From Planctomycetota bacterium (GTDB lineage: Bacteria; Planctomycetota; UBA8742; SKZP01; JAIOTL01): a stretch of 17,217 nucleotides of DNA. Both the position numbers and the translations under genes were made by a program. Position 1 is the stretch's first letter, and every line of letters begins with the position of its first letter. The stretch spans positions 1 to 17,217 of the forward strand of contig JAIOTL010000289.1 in assembly GCA_021106775.1 (NCBI GenBank). Reading direction: 5' to 3'. Under the pieces are notes generated by a model. It did no database searches. It was given only the letters and a program-made list of their open reading frames with translations, and was not told where the DNA came from. Positions 1-8,293 of this stretch are shown here, in pieces.

Positions 1-1691
1 ATTCCTTCGTTGCTTTTCGCGCTTTGTTTGCCAGATGCCGCATATTTTGCGAACGCACCAATCATGATGCCAATGCCGATAACCGAGGGCAGATAAATTC
101 CAACTGCGAATGCAAGCGATGACAGAATCAAACCTTTTGTTTTTCCGATAAGTTCCGTTACAACAGCAGCGAAACCGAATCCGATACCGATTAAAACAGG
201 TGTCCACGGAATATTCTCGGAAATAAACAATGCTGAGAGTATGCCGGAATAAAAACTTGCCTGCGGACACGCCAGTTCGGTTGGTCCACTCCCGAACCCA
301 TAAGAATTATACGCCACGTACAAAACAAGCGGGACGACAATTGCACCTGCGAGTAATCCGACAAGTTGAGGGATAAATCCGATTCGTGCAGGATATCCGT
401 TTAATTGTAGAGTTTTGTAGTCTTGTGAGCTGTCGTTGGCAGCGGCGACAGCGACGCAAATCGCGATAATCATTGGCATGAGATAAATTGCGTCTGCTGC
501 TCCACCGAGTCCAGCAAGAAGCGCGAACACAGATATTATAAGAAGTGCAATGAAAACCGTACCGCTGACGGGTGATGCTGATGAGCCGACTTGCAGCGAA
601 AGTAACGCTCCGAGATTACTCATCAAGTACGCAACAACCACAGAAACTATGAGAATCACGATAAACGGCACGAAACCGGGGAAATCGGACATCATCAACC
701 CGATGAGTAAACCGATACCTAAAATTATTGACGCAATAATCAACATTAAACTGCGTTTATCAATTTCGAGTAATTTCTCATTAACTCCCTTGGTTTTGCG
801 ATTGACTGTATATTTTTTCCGGTCCATAACAAAATATGAGAACAAGCTGAAAACAACCGCAACTGTCATTGCACCAGCGCCGACCCATCTTGTGAATCGT
901 TCGACAACATCAGCATCAGTTTGAAAAACTACGACATCAATCGAGTAATTTAGAAAACTTCCAATGAAAATCATGATTGCTGTCGAAAGCGTCAACAAAC
1001 CGCCGATGCCAATGAAAAGCGCACTTGCGGGAATCATCAAACCTTCTTTTGTACCCAGCCCTTTCAGTTGAACACCTACATCTTCCTTAATTAACGTAAG
1101 CTTTTCCATAAGATGAGTTACAGCACCAAACATCAGACCTGCAACGAGGGAATACTTGAGTCTTGGCTTGAAAAATTTTCCAGAAACAGGTTTTTTACCA
1201 TCCGCATTTGCCGACAGTGTTTCATCAAGTTTGATTTCCTTTGCTGCGGTTTTAATCATTCTGTCGCAGGCAACCGCTTCAGGTGCCGGAAGTTTCGGGT
1301 CTCGAAGGAATTTCTTTGTTGCAAGACCCACAAAACCGAAACCCAGAAAAGTACCAGACAAACTTGCGATAATGAGCATGAAAACGTCAACACCGGGAAC
1401 TTCCAGATTGTTGCTCATTGCCATAAGCTGAATTGCCGGTGCAGTAAAAACTATACCTGCTGTTACCGCTGCTCCCGCGGAACCAGTTACCTGAGAAATG
1501 GCAAGGAATTTCTTGGTTTTACCCTTGAGAAGATTTGAGAAAACCACCCAGCCAACGAGAATGACAAGTGGGCTGACTCCGGGTGTGATACCTGCTTTTG
1601 CAGCAGCGATAACAAGCGTGCCGGAAATAAACGCAGATATAAAAAAGCCGAACAAAACACCGAGAAAAGTCTCATTTTTCAACAACTTCAT
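1..1691 (-). CDS. OPT-family (oligopeptide/metal-chelate) transporter, C-terminus cut by window edge
   Basis: A long open frame starts at ATG 1691 and runs off the left edge after about 563 codons. AAGGAG lies just upstream of the ATG. The translation is almost entirely hydrophobic, with well over ten likely membrane segments. It matches the OPT/YSL transporter family: an N-terminal GTLVIAAAKAGITPG-like stretch, ISQVTGSAGAAVTAGIVFT near residues 65-85, LPAPEAVACDRMI near 135 (family pattern LPxPxGxACAEVL), and VGSSASPVSGTVFIALL in the middle. OPT proteins import oligopeptides or metal-chelator complexes using the proton gradient; the substrate here cannot be read from sequence. Bacterial members are usually 500-680 residues, so little is missing. 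It begins 51 bp after the YchF-like gene on the same strand and may be co-transcribed with it. The frame is intact within the window. Confidence 0.85.
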   Translation of the reverse strand, partial: MKLLKNETFLGVLFGFFISAFISGTLVIAAAKAGITPGVSPLVILVGWVVFSNLLKGKTKKFLAISQVTGSAGAAVTAGIVFTAPAIQLMAMSNNLEVPGVDVFMLIIASLSGTFLGFGFVGLATKKFLRDPKLPAPEAVACDRMIKTAAKEIKLDETLSANADGKKPVSGKFFKPRLKYSLVAGLMFGAVTHLMEKLTLIKEDVGVQLKGLGTKEGLMIPASALFIGIGGLLTLSTAIMIFIGSFLNYSIDVVVFQTDADVVERFTRWVGAGAMTVAVVFSLFSYFVMDRKKYTVNRKTKGVNEKLLEIDKRSLMLIIASIILGIGLLIGLMMSDFPGFVPFIVILIVSVVVAYLMSNLGALLSLQVGSSASPVSGTVFIALLIISVFALLAGLGGAADAIYLMPMIIAICVAVAAANDSSQDYKTLQLNGYPARIGFIPQLVGLLAGAIVVPLVLYVAYNSYGFGSGPTELACPQASFYSGILSALFISENIPWTPVLIGIGFGFAAVVTELIGKTKGLILSSLAFAVGIYLPSVIGIGIMIGAFAKYAASGKQSAKSNEG

Positions 1692-1742
1692 AGTAACTCC
1701 TTCATCGATTTTCTATTTCATTATATTCAAAATATTCAAAAT

Positions 1743-2768
1743 TTATACGGAAAATCTGATTGTCAAAATGTCGCCGTCCTTCACGATGTAATCCTTGCCC
1801 TCAAGCCGCAACTTGCCGTTTGCCTTGATTTCCTTTTCACTTTTATATTTTTCGATGTCATCGTATGTAAAAACTTCTGCGCGAATGAAGCCTCGTGCAA
1901 GATCTGAATGGATGCAGCCTGCAGCCTCGACGGCATTCGAGCCTGTTTTAAGCTCCCAAGCACGGCATTCATCAGAACCGTACGTGTAAAATCGAATCGT
2001 ATTCAGGATTTCGAATGCTTTTTCGATTATAATATTTCTTGATAACTCGGTGATATTAAATTCTGCTAAAAACTCCTTCTGTTCGTCAGGGTTTAAATCC
2101 ACGATTTCCTTCTCAACCTCAGCATTGATAACGATTGCATCCTTGATTTTAGTATCTGAAATTCTGCTGGCATCATCGGAATTAAGCACAATTATTCTTG
2201 GTTTCTGAGACAAAAACTTGAATCCGCGTATTGATTTATCATCTTCTTTGCTCATCTCGAAGCCTTTCCAATTCTCGTTTTCCTCAAGATGTTTTTGCAG
2301 CCGTTCGAGAAATTCAAGCTCTTTCCGCTCTTCTTTGTGTGTTTTTGTTGGTTTTATCAGACTTGCCTGCAATTTTGAAACGCGTTTTTCAATCATTTCG
2401 AGGTCGCTGAATAGAAACTCGGAAAGCAGATTCTCGTAATCTTTTACATAATTGTTGTCGTCAAAAGCCTTCAGCACGATAACGAGGGCATCTGAGAGCG
2501 TGCGCACTTCACCGAGTAGCGTTTTCAGTGTTTCAGTGCGTGAGCCAAGCCCGATGCCAACAAAATCGAGGAATTCGGTTATCGCAGGTACTCTTTTTTT
2601 TGGCATATAAAGCTCAGTCAAGAAATCAAGCCGAGTGTCCGGAACCTTGACAATCCCTGGCTGAGGTTTTACGCCATGATATTTTGACGGGTCTGGTACA
2701 AGTCCAGTCAATGCCTGAAACATGGTGCTTTTCCCGCAAAGTGGTGTACCAACAATACCGATTTTCAT
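1743..2768 (-). CDS. YchF-family (Obg-related) P-loop NTPase, divergent paralogue with TGS domain
   Basis: The protein has 341 residues; GAGG lies about 6 nt before ATG 2768. Its C-terminus is a clear YchF-type TGS/DUF933 domain (about 258-341), with AWELKTGSNAVEAAGCIHSD, GFIRAEV and KLRLEGKDYIVKDGD. The N-terminus has the P-loop GTPLCGKST at 7-15, where canonical YchF reads GLPNVGKST. An acidic and basic helical region (about 118-165) fits the coiled-coil insertion of YchF. Canonical YchF is an ATPase of about 363 residues that binds ribosomes and is linked to translation and stress control. Here the motifs are worn: G3 reads DFVGIGLGS instead of DIAGLVxGAS, and the G4 position reads VLNSDD rather than NxxE. 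I therefore read it as a divergent family member whose nucleotide preference and role may differ. Family assignment is firm; function is inferred. An OPT transporter gene follows 51 bp downstream. Confidence 0.85.
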   Translation of the reverse strand: MKIGIVGTPLCGKSTMFQALTGLVPDPSKYHGVKPQPGIVKVPDTRLDFLTELYMPKKRVPAITEFLDFVGIGLGSRTETLKTLLGEVRTLSDALVIVLKAFDDNNYVKDYENLLSEFLFSDLEMIEKRVSKLQASLIKPTKTHKEERKELEFLERLQKHLEENENWKGFEMSKEDDKSIRGFKFLSQKPRIIVLNSDDASRISDTKIKDAIVINAEVEKEIVDLNPDEQKEFLAEFNITELSRNIIIEKAFEILNTIRFYTYGSDECRAWELKTGSNAVEAAGCIHSDLARGFIRAEVFTYDDIEKYKSEKEIKANGKLRLEGKDYIVKDGDILTIRFSV

Positions 2769-2826
2769 TCTAACCTCTATTTATTATTGATGATTTTATA
2801 TATCTTCTGCTGAAAATCACTTTATT

Positions 2827-2962
2827 TAGTCTGTGTTTGAAAAATATCTTTTAGTGTCATTCCCAACTTGATTGGGAATCCAGAATCAGCGATATTTAGT
2901 GTATTATCCGGATTCCTGCTTGCGCAGGAATGACAATTTATGATTTTTCAAACATAGCCTAG
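2827..2962. repeat. MITE-like inverted-repeat element with two internal hairpins
   Basis: The two ends are imperfect inverted repeats: TGTTTGAAAAAT on the left (from 2834) and ATTTTTCAAACA on the right (to 2954). The similarity extends inward to GTCATTCC (2856-2863) and GGAATGAC (2927-2934). Inside are two perfect 8-bp hairpins: ATTCCCAA/TTGGGAAT (2859-2879, 5-nt loop) and ATTCCTGC/GCAGGAAT (2912-2931, 4-nt loop). TAGTC occurs at both outer borders (2827-2831 and 2960-2964) and might be a target duplication. No coding potential is seen. The GTCATTCC...GGAATGAC style of palindrome is a common non-autonomous dispersed repeat in many bacterial genomes. That this is such an element is inferred from structure, since only one copy is visible here. 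Confidence 0.7.
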
Positions 2963-2968
2963 TCCAAC

Positions 2969-3008
2969 AAAAAAAGGGGAAATCCCATTTCAGGAATTTG
3001 CCCCTTTT
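2969..3008 (-). terminator. Rho-independent terminator of secDF
   Basis: Read on the minus strand, AAAAGGGG is followed by C-AAATTCC, a six-base loop TGAAAT, GGGATTT and then CCCC, ending in seven T residues (2969-2975). The outer GGGG/CCCC and inner AAAUUCC/GGGAUUU (one G-U pair) stack into a long stem with one bulged base. It begins about 20 bp after the secDF stop codon, the expected place for an intrinsic terminator. Confidence 0.88.
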
Positions 3009-3026
3009 GAATTGCTGTGCTATTTG

Positions 3027-6000
3027 TTACTTTTTCTTGCCTTTACCTTTGCTTTTGCCTTTTCCCTTACCTTTACCCTTTGCACCTCCTTTTTTGCCCT
3101 TTGCGCCGCCTTTCTTTGCACCGGTTTTCTTTTGTCCGCCTTGTTTCTGAGGTTGTTTCTTAGGCTGAGCTTTTTTCTCCGGTTTCTCAGGTTCATCGGT
3201 TTTTTCAGGTTTTTCCTCTATCTTCACATCAGCTTTTTCCTCAGATTTTTCCTCTTTAACTTCAGGCTTAACCGATTTTTCCGCAGTCTCTTCAGCTAGA
3301 TTTTCATCCTCAACCGGTTTTACGGTTTCTTTATCAGCATTTTCATCCGTTTCTTTGGCTATGTAAGGCTCATCTTCTTTTTTCACAAATGAATCTGTTT
3401 TTTTCTCAGGCTTTTTCTTTCCTGTTTTGTCGGTCTTATGAGGAGAAACACTGGTTTTCACGAAATCATACCAGCTATATCCCCAAATCGCTAAGCCAAT
3501 AAATACAACTGAATAAAGTACCATTGACAGGAACGGTGCTTCACCAATATGTGGAAGTATGTTCATTGCTGGCACCCAAAAAACCACACCACCGAGGATA
3601 AAACCTGCGATACTTGCAGTTAGAATTAAACTCTTTGCTTTTTCCCATCTCGCAGTGAGAATCGGCGTAGCAATGAAAATCGATGAATAAGTACCAACGA
3701 GAACACCGATAAATAGTGTAAACGCAAAGCCTTCAAGCACTTGAGTACCGAGAAGCAAAAGCACGAACACCACCACAAACGTGGTGAAAGACGTAAGAAT
3801 CGTTCGGCTAAGAGTTTGGTTAACCGCAGTGTTTAGATGCGGTTTAATATCGATGTTCTTTTTCGTACCCACAAGGTTTTCTCTGACGCGGTCAAACACA
3901 ACGATAGTATCATTCAATGAATAACCGATAATAGTCAGTAGTGCCGCTATAACCGTGAGGTCAATCTTGACGTTAACGATATCCAGCGCGTCGAACACAG
4001 CAATTGCACCCAGCGCGAACATAACATCGTGTGCCAGTGCCATAGTTGCTCCGAGACCATATTTGAAATTGCGGAAACGTACCCAAATGTAGATAATAAT
4101 GACGAGAAGCGAAATAATAATCGCCCAGGTTGCCTGTTCCTGCATATCCGAAGCGATTGTCTGCCCAATGACTTCCTGTCTTAAAAACGGCGACGGAACA
4201 CTTCTTGGTGTGTAACCTTCACCTCGATCGCTTGCATTCTTCGGATTAAGGAATAAATGAACCTCTTTTTCTATACTTATCACCATGTTTTCCGGGTTAG
4301 TCATAATGCTTACGTCGTCATCGGTCATGTCAGCAAACATCGTATCATCGCCGACCTCAATGACGAATCCCACGAGTTTGTTTTCATAATTCAGACGTAA
4401 TTCTTCGTTGGTCAATGTTCCGTAAGCTGTATTGAGCTGAGCAAGTTTATCAGGATTCGTACTGAATTCCTTCTTCTTCAACTTAAAAGCTTTCTCTATT
4501 TCTTCCGCATTGGTAGCTCTTTTGACACCGAGAATATCGAAATATTTATTATCCATGAGCAAGCCGGACTCGCGTTCAGCTTTGGTTACTTCCTTCGCAT
4601 CGATATTGACATGGTTGAAACCTTGCAGGTCTTCGAAAGCTTTCTTCAGTACCGAAACAAGGTTGTCCAGATGTTCATCGCGAAATTCATCTTTTCCGAA
4701 TGCAGGCTCAACATTGAAAGATACAAGCAGTTTCCCCTTATGCGGGAACGATTTTACATCGATTATTCTATCTGACAGTTTATTCTGTATATCTTTATCG
4801 TTTTCGCTGACAAATTCCTTGATGACACGCCTAAATTCGTCGGCTACGATTGTTCCCGACTTCTCTCCTTCAGCATTCGTAATAATCTTGTCGAATGTGC
4901 CGAACCTGACCGGCATATCCATCAGGTAAACTAACAGCTCATTATCAACATTTCTGAACTCAAATCTCGGAATCGGAAGTTTTTCCTGGGTTTCATCTGT
5001 TATTGCATCGTTGGCAGCGAAGTTTTCTTCGATAACTTCATAAATGTATTTATCATCAGATATTTTCACTTCATCTTCTAAGTATATTGGTAATTCTGTC
5101 TTGATGAATTCCATTTCAGCACCGGTTAGTTGGTTGCTAAACGGAACCGTTATCTTGAACTGAACCGTATCCGATTTCCCAACGTATGCGTCAATTGCGG
5201 GTTGAACAAGCCGTGGCAGCGTATCACCATTGAATACGCGGTCAATGTCATTTTTCTTATTGCGTTTATCAACCTCGCGCCTAAGTTCAAGGTCTGTTGA
5301 TTCATCCGCTTTCTTCGATGGAAACGTAATAACGAATTGCGACGTATGTGAACCGCTTGAAATGACACCTTCGGGATAAGCAGCAATAATGCGGATATCA
5401 GGATATTTCGGTGCGTCCTGTTCGTCTTTCAGTTCTGCAAAACCTTTCCTGACATCGTCAACATCTGCTGATTCCTCCGTTACAACATGGAATTCCATAC
5501 CACCGAGGAAATCGATACCAAGATTTTCCGTGCCGCGAACACTGAAAATAACTAATCCGATGATGATGAGAATTGTTGAAAGAGAGAACATCGGTGCTCG
5601 TAATTTTAGGAAATTGAATTTTGGTGAACCGATCATCTGCAGCATCGAGAATTTTTTTATCGCTTTTACACTTACAAGGAAACCGATTAGGAACCTTGTT
5701 ACTAAAAGTGATGTGAACAGTGATGCTGAAATACCAATGATGAGAGTTATTGCAAAGCCCTGAATCTCCGCAGTTCCGACGAGTGCAAGGATGAACGCAG
5801 TAAGAATCGTTGTGATCTGAGCATCCAAAATTGTAACAATTGCTCTGTCAAAACCACGCTGTATTGCATCTTTCAAATTACCGGTCTTGCGTTTCTCCTC
5901 TCGAATACGTTCAAAAATTAAAATATTCGCGTCAATTGACATACCAATGGTCAGGATGATACCTGCAATACCGGGTAGTGTCATTGTCGCCTGAAACAGA

Positions 6001-7379
6001 ACCATAATTCCTAGAAGCAGGAAAAGGTTTGAAATAACGGCGAAATTTGCGATTAGACCGGCACCGAGATAATAGAACATGATGAATATGAGTACTACGG
6101 CACCACCGATAATTATTGCAATGACACCCTGTCGAATCGAGTTCTGACCAAGTTCCGCGCCTGTTGTGCTGTCACCTTCTTCGACTAGGGTAACAGGCAG
6201 AGAGCCGGCACTCAAGAGGTTAATCATTGAGTTTTGTTCGATAGCATCCTGAAATCCTGACATAACGCCGCGTCCGGGAATACGTCCGTCAATTGTCCCT
6301 GCCCAGAACACTTTTTCGTTAAAAATAACGCATAATCTCGGAGCATCGCTTTCAGGCGAATAGTTTTGTTTCTTATATTGTTCGGTAAATGTACCAAATT
6401 TGTTTTTATCTTTTTCCTTGAATTCAAATGCAACTTGTTTGCCCATATCGGAGCCTGTAGCTGCTTTAATTGATGCAAGATGGTCACCGCTTAAAAAATC
6501 AACATGGACTTTCGAATCGCTTGGTTTCCATGCTATCAACACATATTTTTGAGTATAAACGGTGTCCCATTCTTCTTGAACCTTGTAGCTGTCACCAGCA
6601 CTTGAGCCATCTTTCTGAATAGGATACCAGCGATATTCGCCGGCTTTGCTGTCAACAGGGAAATCTGGATATGTAACTTTACCTTTGTATTTGTTTGGAG
6701 CTTCCATGCGCCAGAAAAGCTGACCCGATGATTTGATGATTTTTTTAATATTTTCTTCGTTGCGGATTGCTTCGGGCAGAATTATCTGGACTCTATCCTC
6801 TCCGTATGGTCTGACAACAATACCACCGAGTTTGCTGGCATCGAGACGATTGCGAAGTACATCGCAGACTTTATTGACGGATTCTTTTTTATCTTTTTCG
6901 AAGTCATTTAGAATGCGTTTCAAATCCTGTTTTAACCGACTTAAATCTTTCACACTTTCAACGGCTCTTTCAAAGCTATCTATTAATTCCTTGTCTGTGC
7001 TGGATTCGAGTTCGTTAGCCTGCATATTTAAGTAGTTTTCTAAATCATCAAGTTGACCATGATCAAGTCTATTGATAACTCTTTCGATATTTTGTGCATT
7101 TGCACCAATTTCCTCGTAAACTTCTGGGTAATCCTCACTTAAAACTTCTAAACTGTTTTGAAGTGAATTCTTATAGCCCTGGATTTCCGAGTTTTTCTGC
7201 TCTACTTCAACATTTTGAAGCGTATAAACGAGCCTGCTTCCACCCCGCAAATCAGTACCAAAACGTAAGTTTAATCCGAGAAAACCTTTGTTTCCTGGGA
7301 AACCAAGAAATGAAATAACAACAGCGACTGCAATAATCAGAATTACAGTGAGTAATTTCCATTGAACGTTCTGAAACAT
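3027..7379 (-). CDS. secDF: Fused protein translocase subunit SecDF with enlarged periplasmic loop and Lys-rich tail
   Basis: This is a 1450-residue inner-membrane fusion of SecD and SecF, which use the proton gradient to help pull proteins across the Sec channel. AAGGAG stands a few bases before ATG 7379. The SecD half has TM1 (8-26), GTDLRGGSRLVY (41-52), a charged helical insertion (about 60-170), the P1 domain (about 171-226 onward), and TM2-6 with GMSIDANILIFERIREE (479-495). The SecF half begins with TM near 597-614 and LGIDFLGGMEF (620-630). It closes with its TM block (1082-1245) containing IGYSLNDTIVVFDRVREN (1151-1168). The SecF periplasmic loop is about 450 residues against about 100 in E. 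coli and contains a J-domain-like stretch at 944-1001. Two extra hydrophobic segments (about 1249-1270, 1283-1303) precede a charged tail (1307-1450) that ends as almost pure Lys/Gly. SecD plus SecF in E. coli total about 940 residues. The fusion has no internal stop. It lies downstream of yajC, as is typical. Confidence 0.96.
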   Translation of the reverse strand: MFQNVQWKLLTVILIIAVAVVISFLGFPGNKGFLGLNLRFGTDLRGGSRLVYTLQNVEVEQKNSEIQGYKNSLQNSLEVLSEDYPEVYEEIGANAQNIERVINRLDHGQLDDLENYLNMQANELESSTDKELIDSFERAVESVKDLSRLKQDLKRILNDFEKDKKESVNKVCDVLRNRLDASKLGGIVVRPYGEDRVQIILPEAIRNEENIKKIIKSSGQLFWRMEAPNKYKGKVTYPDFPVDSKAGEYRWYPIQKDGSSAGDSYKVQEEWDTVYTQKYVLIAWKPSDSKVHVDFLSGDHLASIKAATGSDMGKQVAFEFKEKDKNKFGTFTEQYKKQNYSPESDAPRLCVIFNEKVFWAGTIDGRIPGRGVMSGFQDAIEQNSMINLLSAGSLPVTLVEEGDSTTGAELGQNSIRQGVIAIIIGGAVVLIFIMFYYLGAGLIANFAVISNLFLLLGIMVLFQATMTLPGIAGIILTIGMSIDANILIFERIREEKRKTGNLKDAIQRGFDRAIVTILDAQITTILTAFILALVGTAEIQGFAITLIIGISASLFTSLLVTRFLIGFLVSVKAIKKFSMLQMIGSPKFNFLKLRAPMFSLSTILIIIGLVIFSVRGTENLGIDFLGGMEFHVVTEESADVDDVRKGFAELKDEQDAPKYPDIRIIAAYPEGVISSGSHTSQFVITFPSKKADESTDLELRREVDKRNKKNDIDRVFNGDTLPRLVQPAIDAYVGKSDTVQFKITVPFSNQLTGAEMEFIKTELPIYLEDEVKISDDKYIYEVIEENFAANDAITDETQEKLPIPRFEFRNVDNELLVYLMDMPVRFGTFDKIITNAEGEKSGTIVADEFRRVIKEFVSENDKDIQNKLSDRIIDVKSFPHKGKLLVSFNVEPAFGKDEFRDEHLDNLVSVLKKAFEDLQGFNHVNIDAKEVTKAERESGLLMDNKYFDILGVKRATNAEEIEKAFKLKKKEFSTNPDKLAQLNTAYGTLTNEELRLNYENKLVGFVIEVGDDTMFADMTDDDVSIMTNPENMVISIEKEVHLFLNPKNASDRGEGYTPRSVPSPFLRQEVIGQTIASDMQEQATWAIIISLLVIIIYIWVRFRNFKYGLGATMALAHDVMFALGAIAVFDALDIVNVKIDLTVIAALLTIIGYSLNDTIVVFDRVRENLVGTKKNIDIKPHLNTAVNQTLSRTILTSFTTFVVVFVLLLLGTQVLEGFAFTLFIGVLVGTYSSIFIATPILTARWEKAKSLILTASIAGFILGGVVFWVPAMNILPHIGEAPFLSMVLYSVVFIGLAIWGYSWYDFVKTSVSPHKTDKTGKKKPEKKTDSFVKKEDEPYIAKETDENADKETVKPVEDENLAEETAEKSVKPEVKEEKSEEKADVKIEEKPEKTDEPEKPEKKAQPKKQPQKQGGQKKTGAKKGGAKGKKGGAKGKGKGKGKSKGKGKKK

Positions 7380-7481
7380 TTTTTCTCCTTAAATTTATGT
7401 ATCAAATGAAATTGAATATTGTAAGAATTCAGCCGGGTTGAAAATACCGACTAAATCACATAAGTATTGAGTTTTATGGGT

Positions 7482-7886
7482 TTAAAGCGATAGGTCTTCC
7501 GAAGGACAAGTCTTGCGAAATCTTGATTGAAAGGTTGAAATAAAACCAGATGCATGTAAATCTCGGATGAAATTCTGTTGAGAAATTTTGAAATTACGAA
7601 CAAATCCTCTTCCGCTGTCCGCTTTTCTGTTTTTGCTCGATGAATCACTTAATTGATACTGTAGAGTTGAAATAAAATATAAGACATTATTTCCATTATC
7701 ACCGAGACGCGATTCATCCTGAGAATGCTGAAAACTGACATTGCATTTCGCAAAATCGAGCTCGATAATCTTTGTGTTTACGTCATTTATGCAATACGCA
7801 ACGAGAAAAAGTGCAAACAAGAACGTTAGCACAGGCAAGCCTCTTTTTACCCAAAACATCGTCAGCAGGTCAAATAATTTTTGCAT
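7482..7886 (-). CDS. Small single-pass membrane protein of unknown function between yajC and secDF
   Basis: An open frame of 134 codons runs from ATG 7886. The frame is open further upstream to a TTG at 7970, but that start would overlap yajC. I prefer ATG 7886, 43 bp after the yajC stop, although only a weak AGGA precedes it and it abuts the ATG. One strong hydrophobic segment (about residues 16-33, GLPVLTFLFALFLVAYCI) follows a short basic N-terminus. The rest is polar, with Ser/Asn/Arg-rich stretches and three cysteines (32, 48, 127). I recognise no family. Its position inside the yajC-secDF cluster suggests a small envelope protein anchored by its N-terminus, but this is inference. Support for it being a real gene is the co-directional placement filling an otherwise empty 550-bp gap; absence of a good ribosome site counts against it. 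Confidence 0.5.
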   Translation of the reverse strand: MQKLFDLLTMFWVKRGLPVLTFLFALFLVAYCINDVNTKIIELDFAKCNVSFQHSQDESRLGDNGNNVLYFISTLQYQLSDSSSKNRKADSGRGFVRNFKISQQNFIRDLHASGFISTFQSRFRKTCPSEDLSL

Positions 7887-7929
7887 CCTAATGATTATGC
7901 TGTGAGAAAGGCGGAAAGTCTGTTCTATT

Positions 7930-8289
7930 CTACGATTCAACTTCTTCTTCCTTTGTCTCAGCTCTGTCAATTATATGAACAATCGCACCCTTAACAACAG
8001 TAACTCGTGTGTTATTACCTTCATCGATTTTAAGCACGACTTCGTTGTCCTTTATTTTCGTTACAAAACCGATTAGTCCGCCTGTAGTCATAACCTTATC
8101 ATTTTTAGAAAGCTCTCTGCGCATTGACTCAAGCGCTTTTTGTTTCTTCGACTGAGGACGAATCATAAAGAAATACATCACGACAAAAAGCATACCAATC
8201 ATCAGAACCATCGAAAGCAATCCGCCTGAAGCGTCCTGTGCTGGTGCATCCTGAGCAAAAATAAGTGCATTAATAATATTTTGATACAT
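7930..8289 (-). CDS. yajC: Preprotein translocase subunit YajC
   Basis: The protein has 119 residues, the usual YajC length. A single transmembrane helix (about 24-43) ends in the family signature YFFMIRPQSKKQKA, followed by the small basic domain with KNDKVMTTGGLIGFVTKIKDNEVVLKID. YajC associates with SecDF and YidC at the inner membrane as an accessory of the Sec translocon. The start at ATG 8289 is preceded by AGGAAA about 11 nt upstream, an extended spacing. It is the first recognised gene of the yajC, small membrane protein, secDF cluster and probably shares a promoter near 8427-8454. Confidence 0.95.
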   Translation of the reverse strand: MYQNIINALIFAQDAPAQDASGGLLSMVLMIGMLFVVMYFFMIRPQSKKQKALESMRRELSKNDKVMTTGGLIGFVTKIKDNEVVLKIDEGNNTRVTVVKGAIVHIIDRAETKEEEVES

Positions 8290-8293
8290 TTTT

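Noticed and set aside
550..1791. Several 90-140-codon plus-strand frames
   Set aside because: They overlap the continuous minus-strand OPT transporter frame, which has family motifs; the plus frames show none and have no ribosome sites.
3012..3299. Hydrophobic 95-codon frame on the plus strand
   Set aside because: It is the complement of the Lys/Glu-rich SecDF tail (Lys codons read as Phe/Leu), not a membrane protein gene.
3027..3470. Lys/Gly-rich SecDF tail as a frameshift artefact
   Set aside because: The tail is in frame with the conserved SecF block, keeps a consistent K/E/P composition before the K/G run, and ends just before a well-placed terminator.
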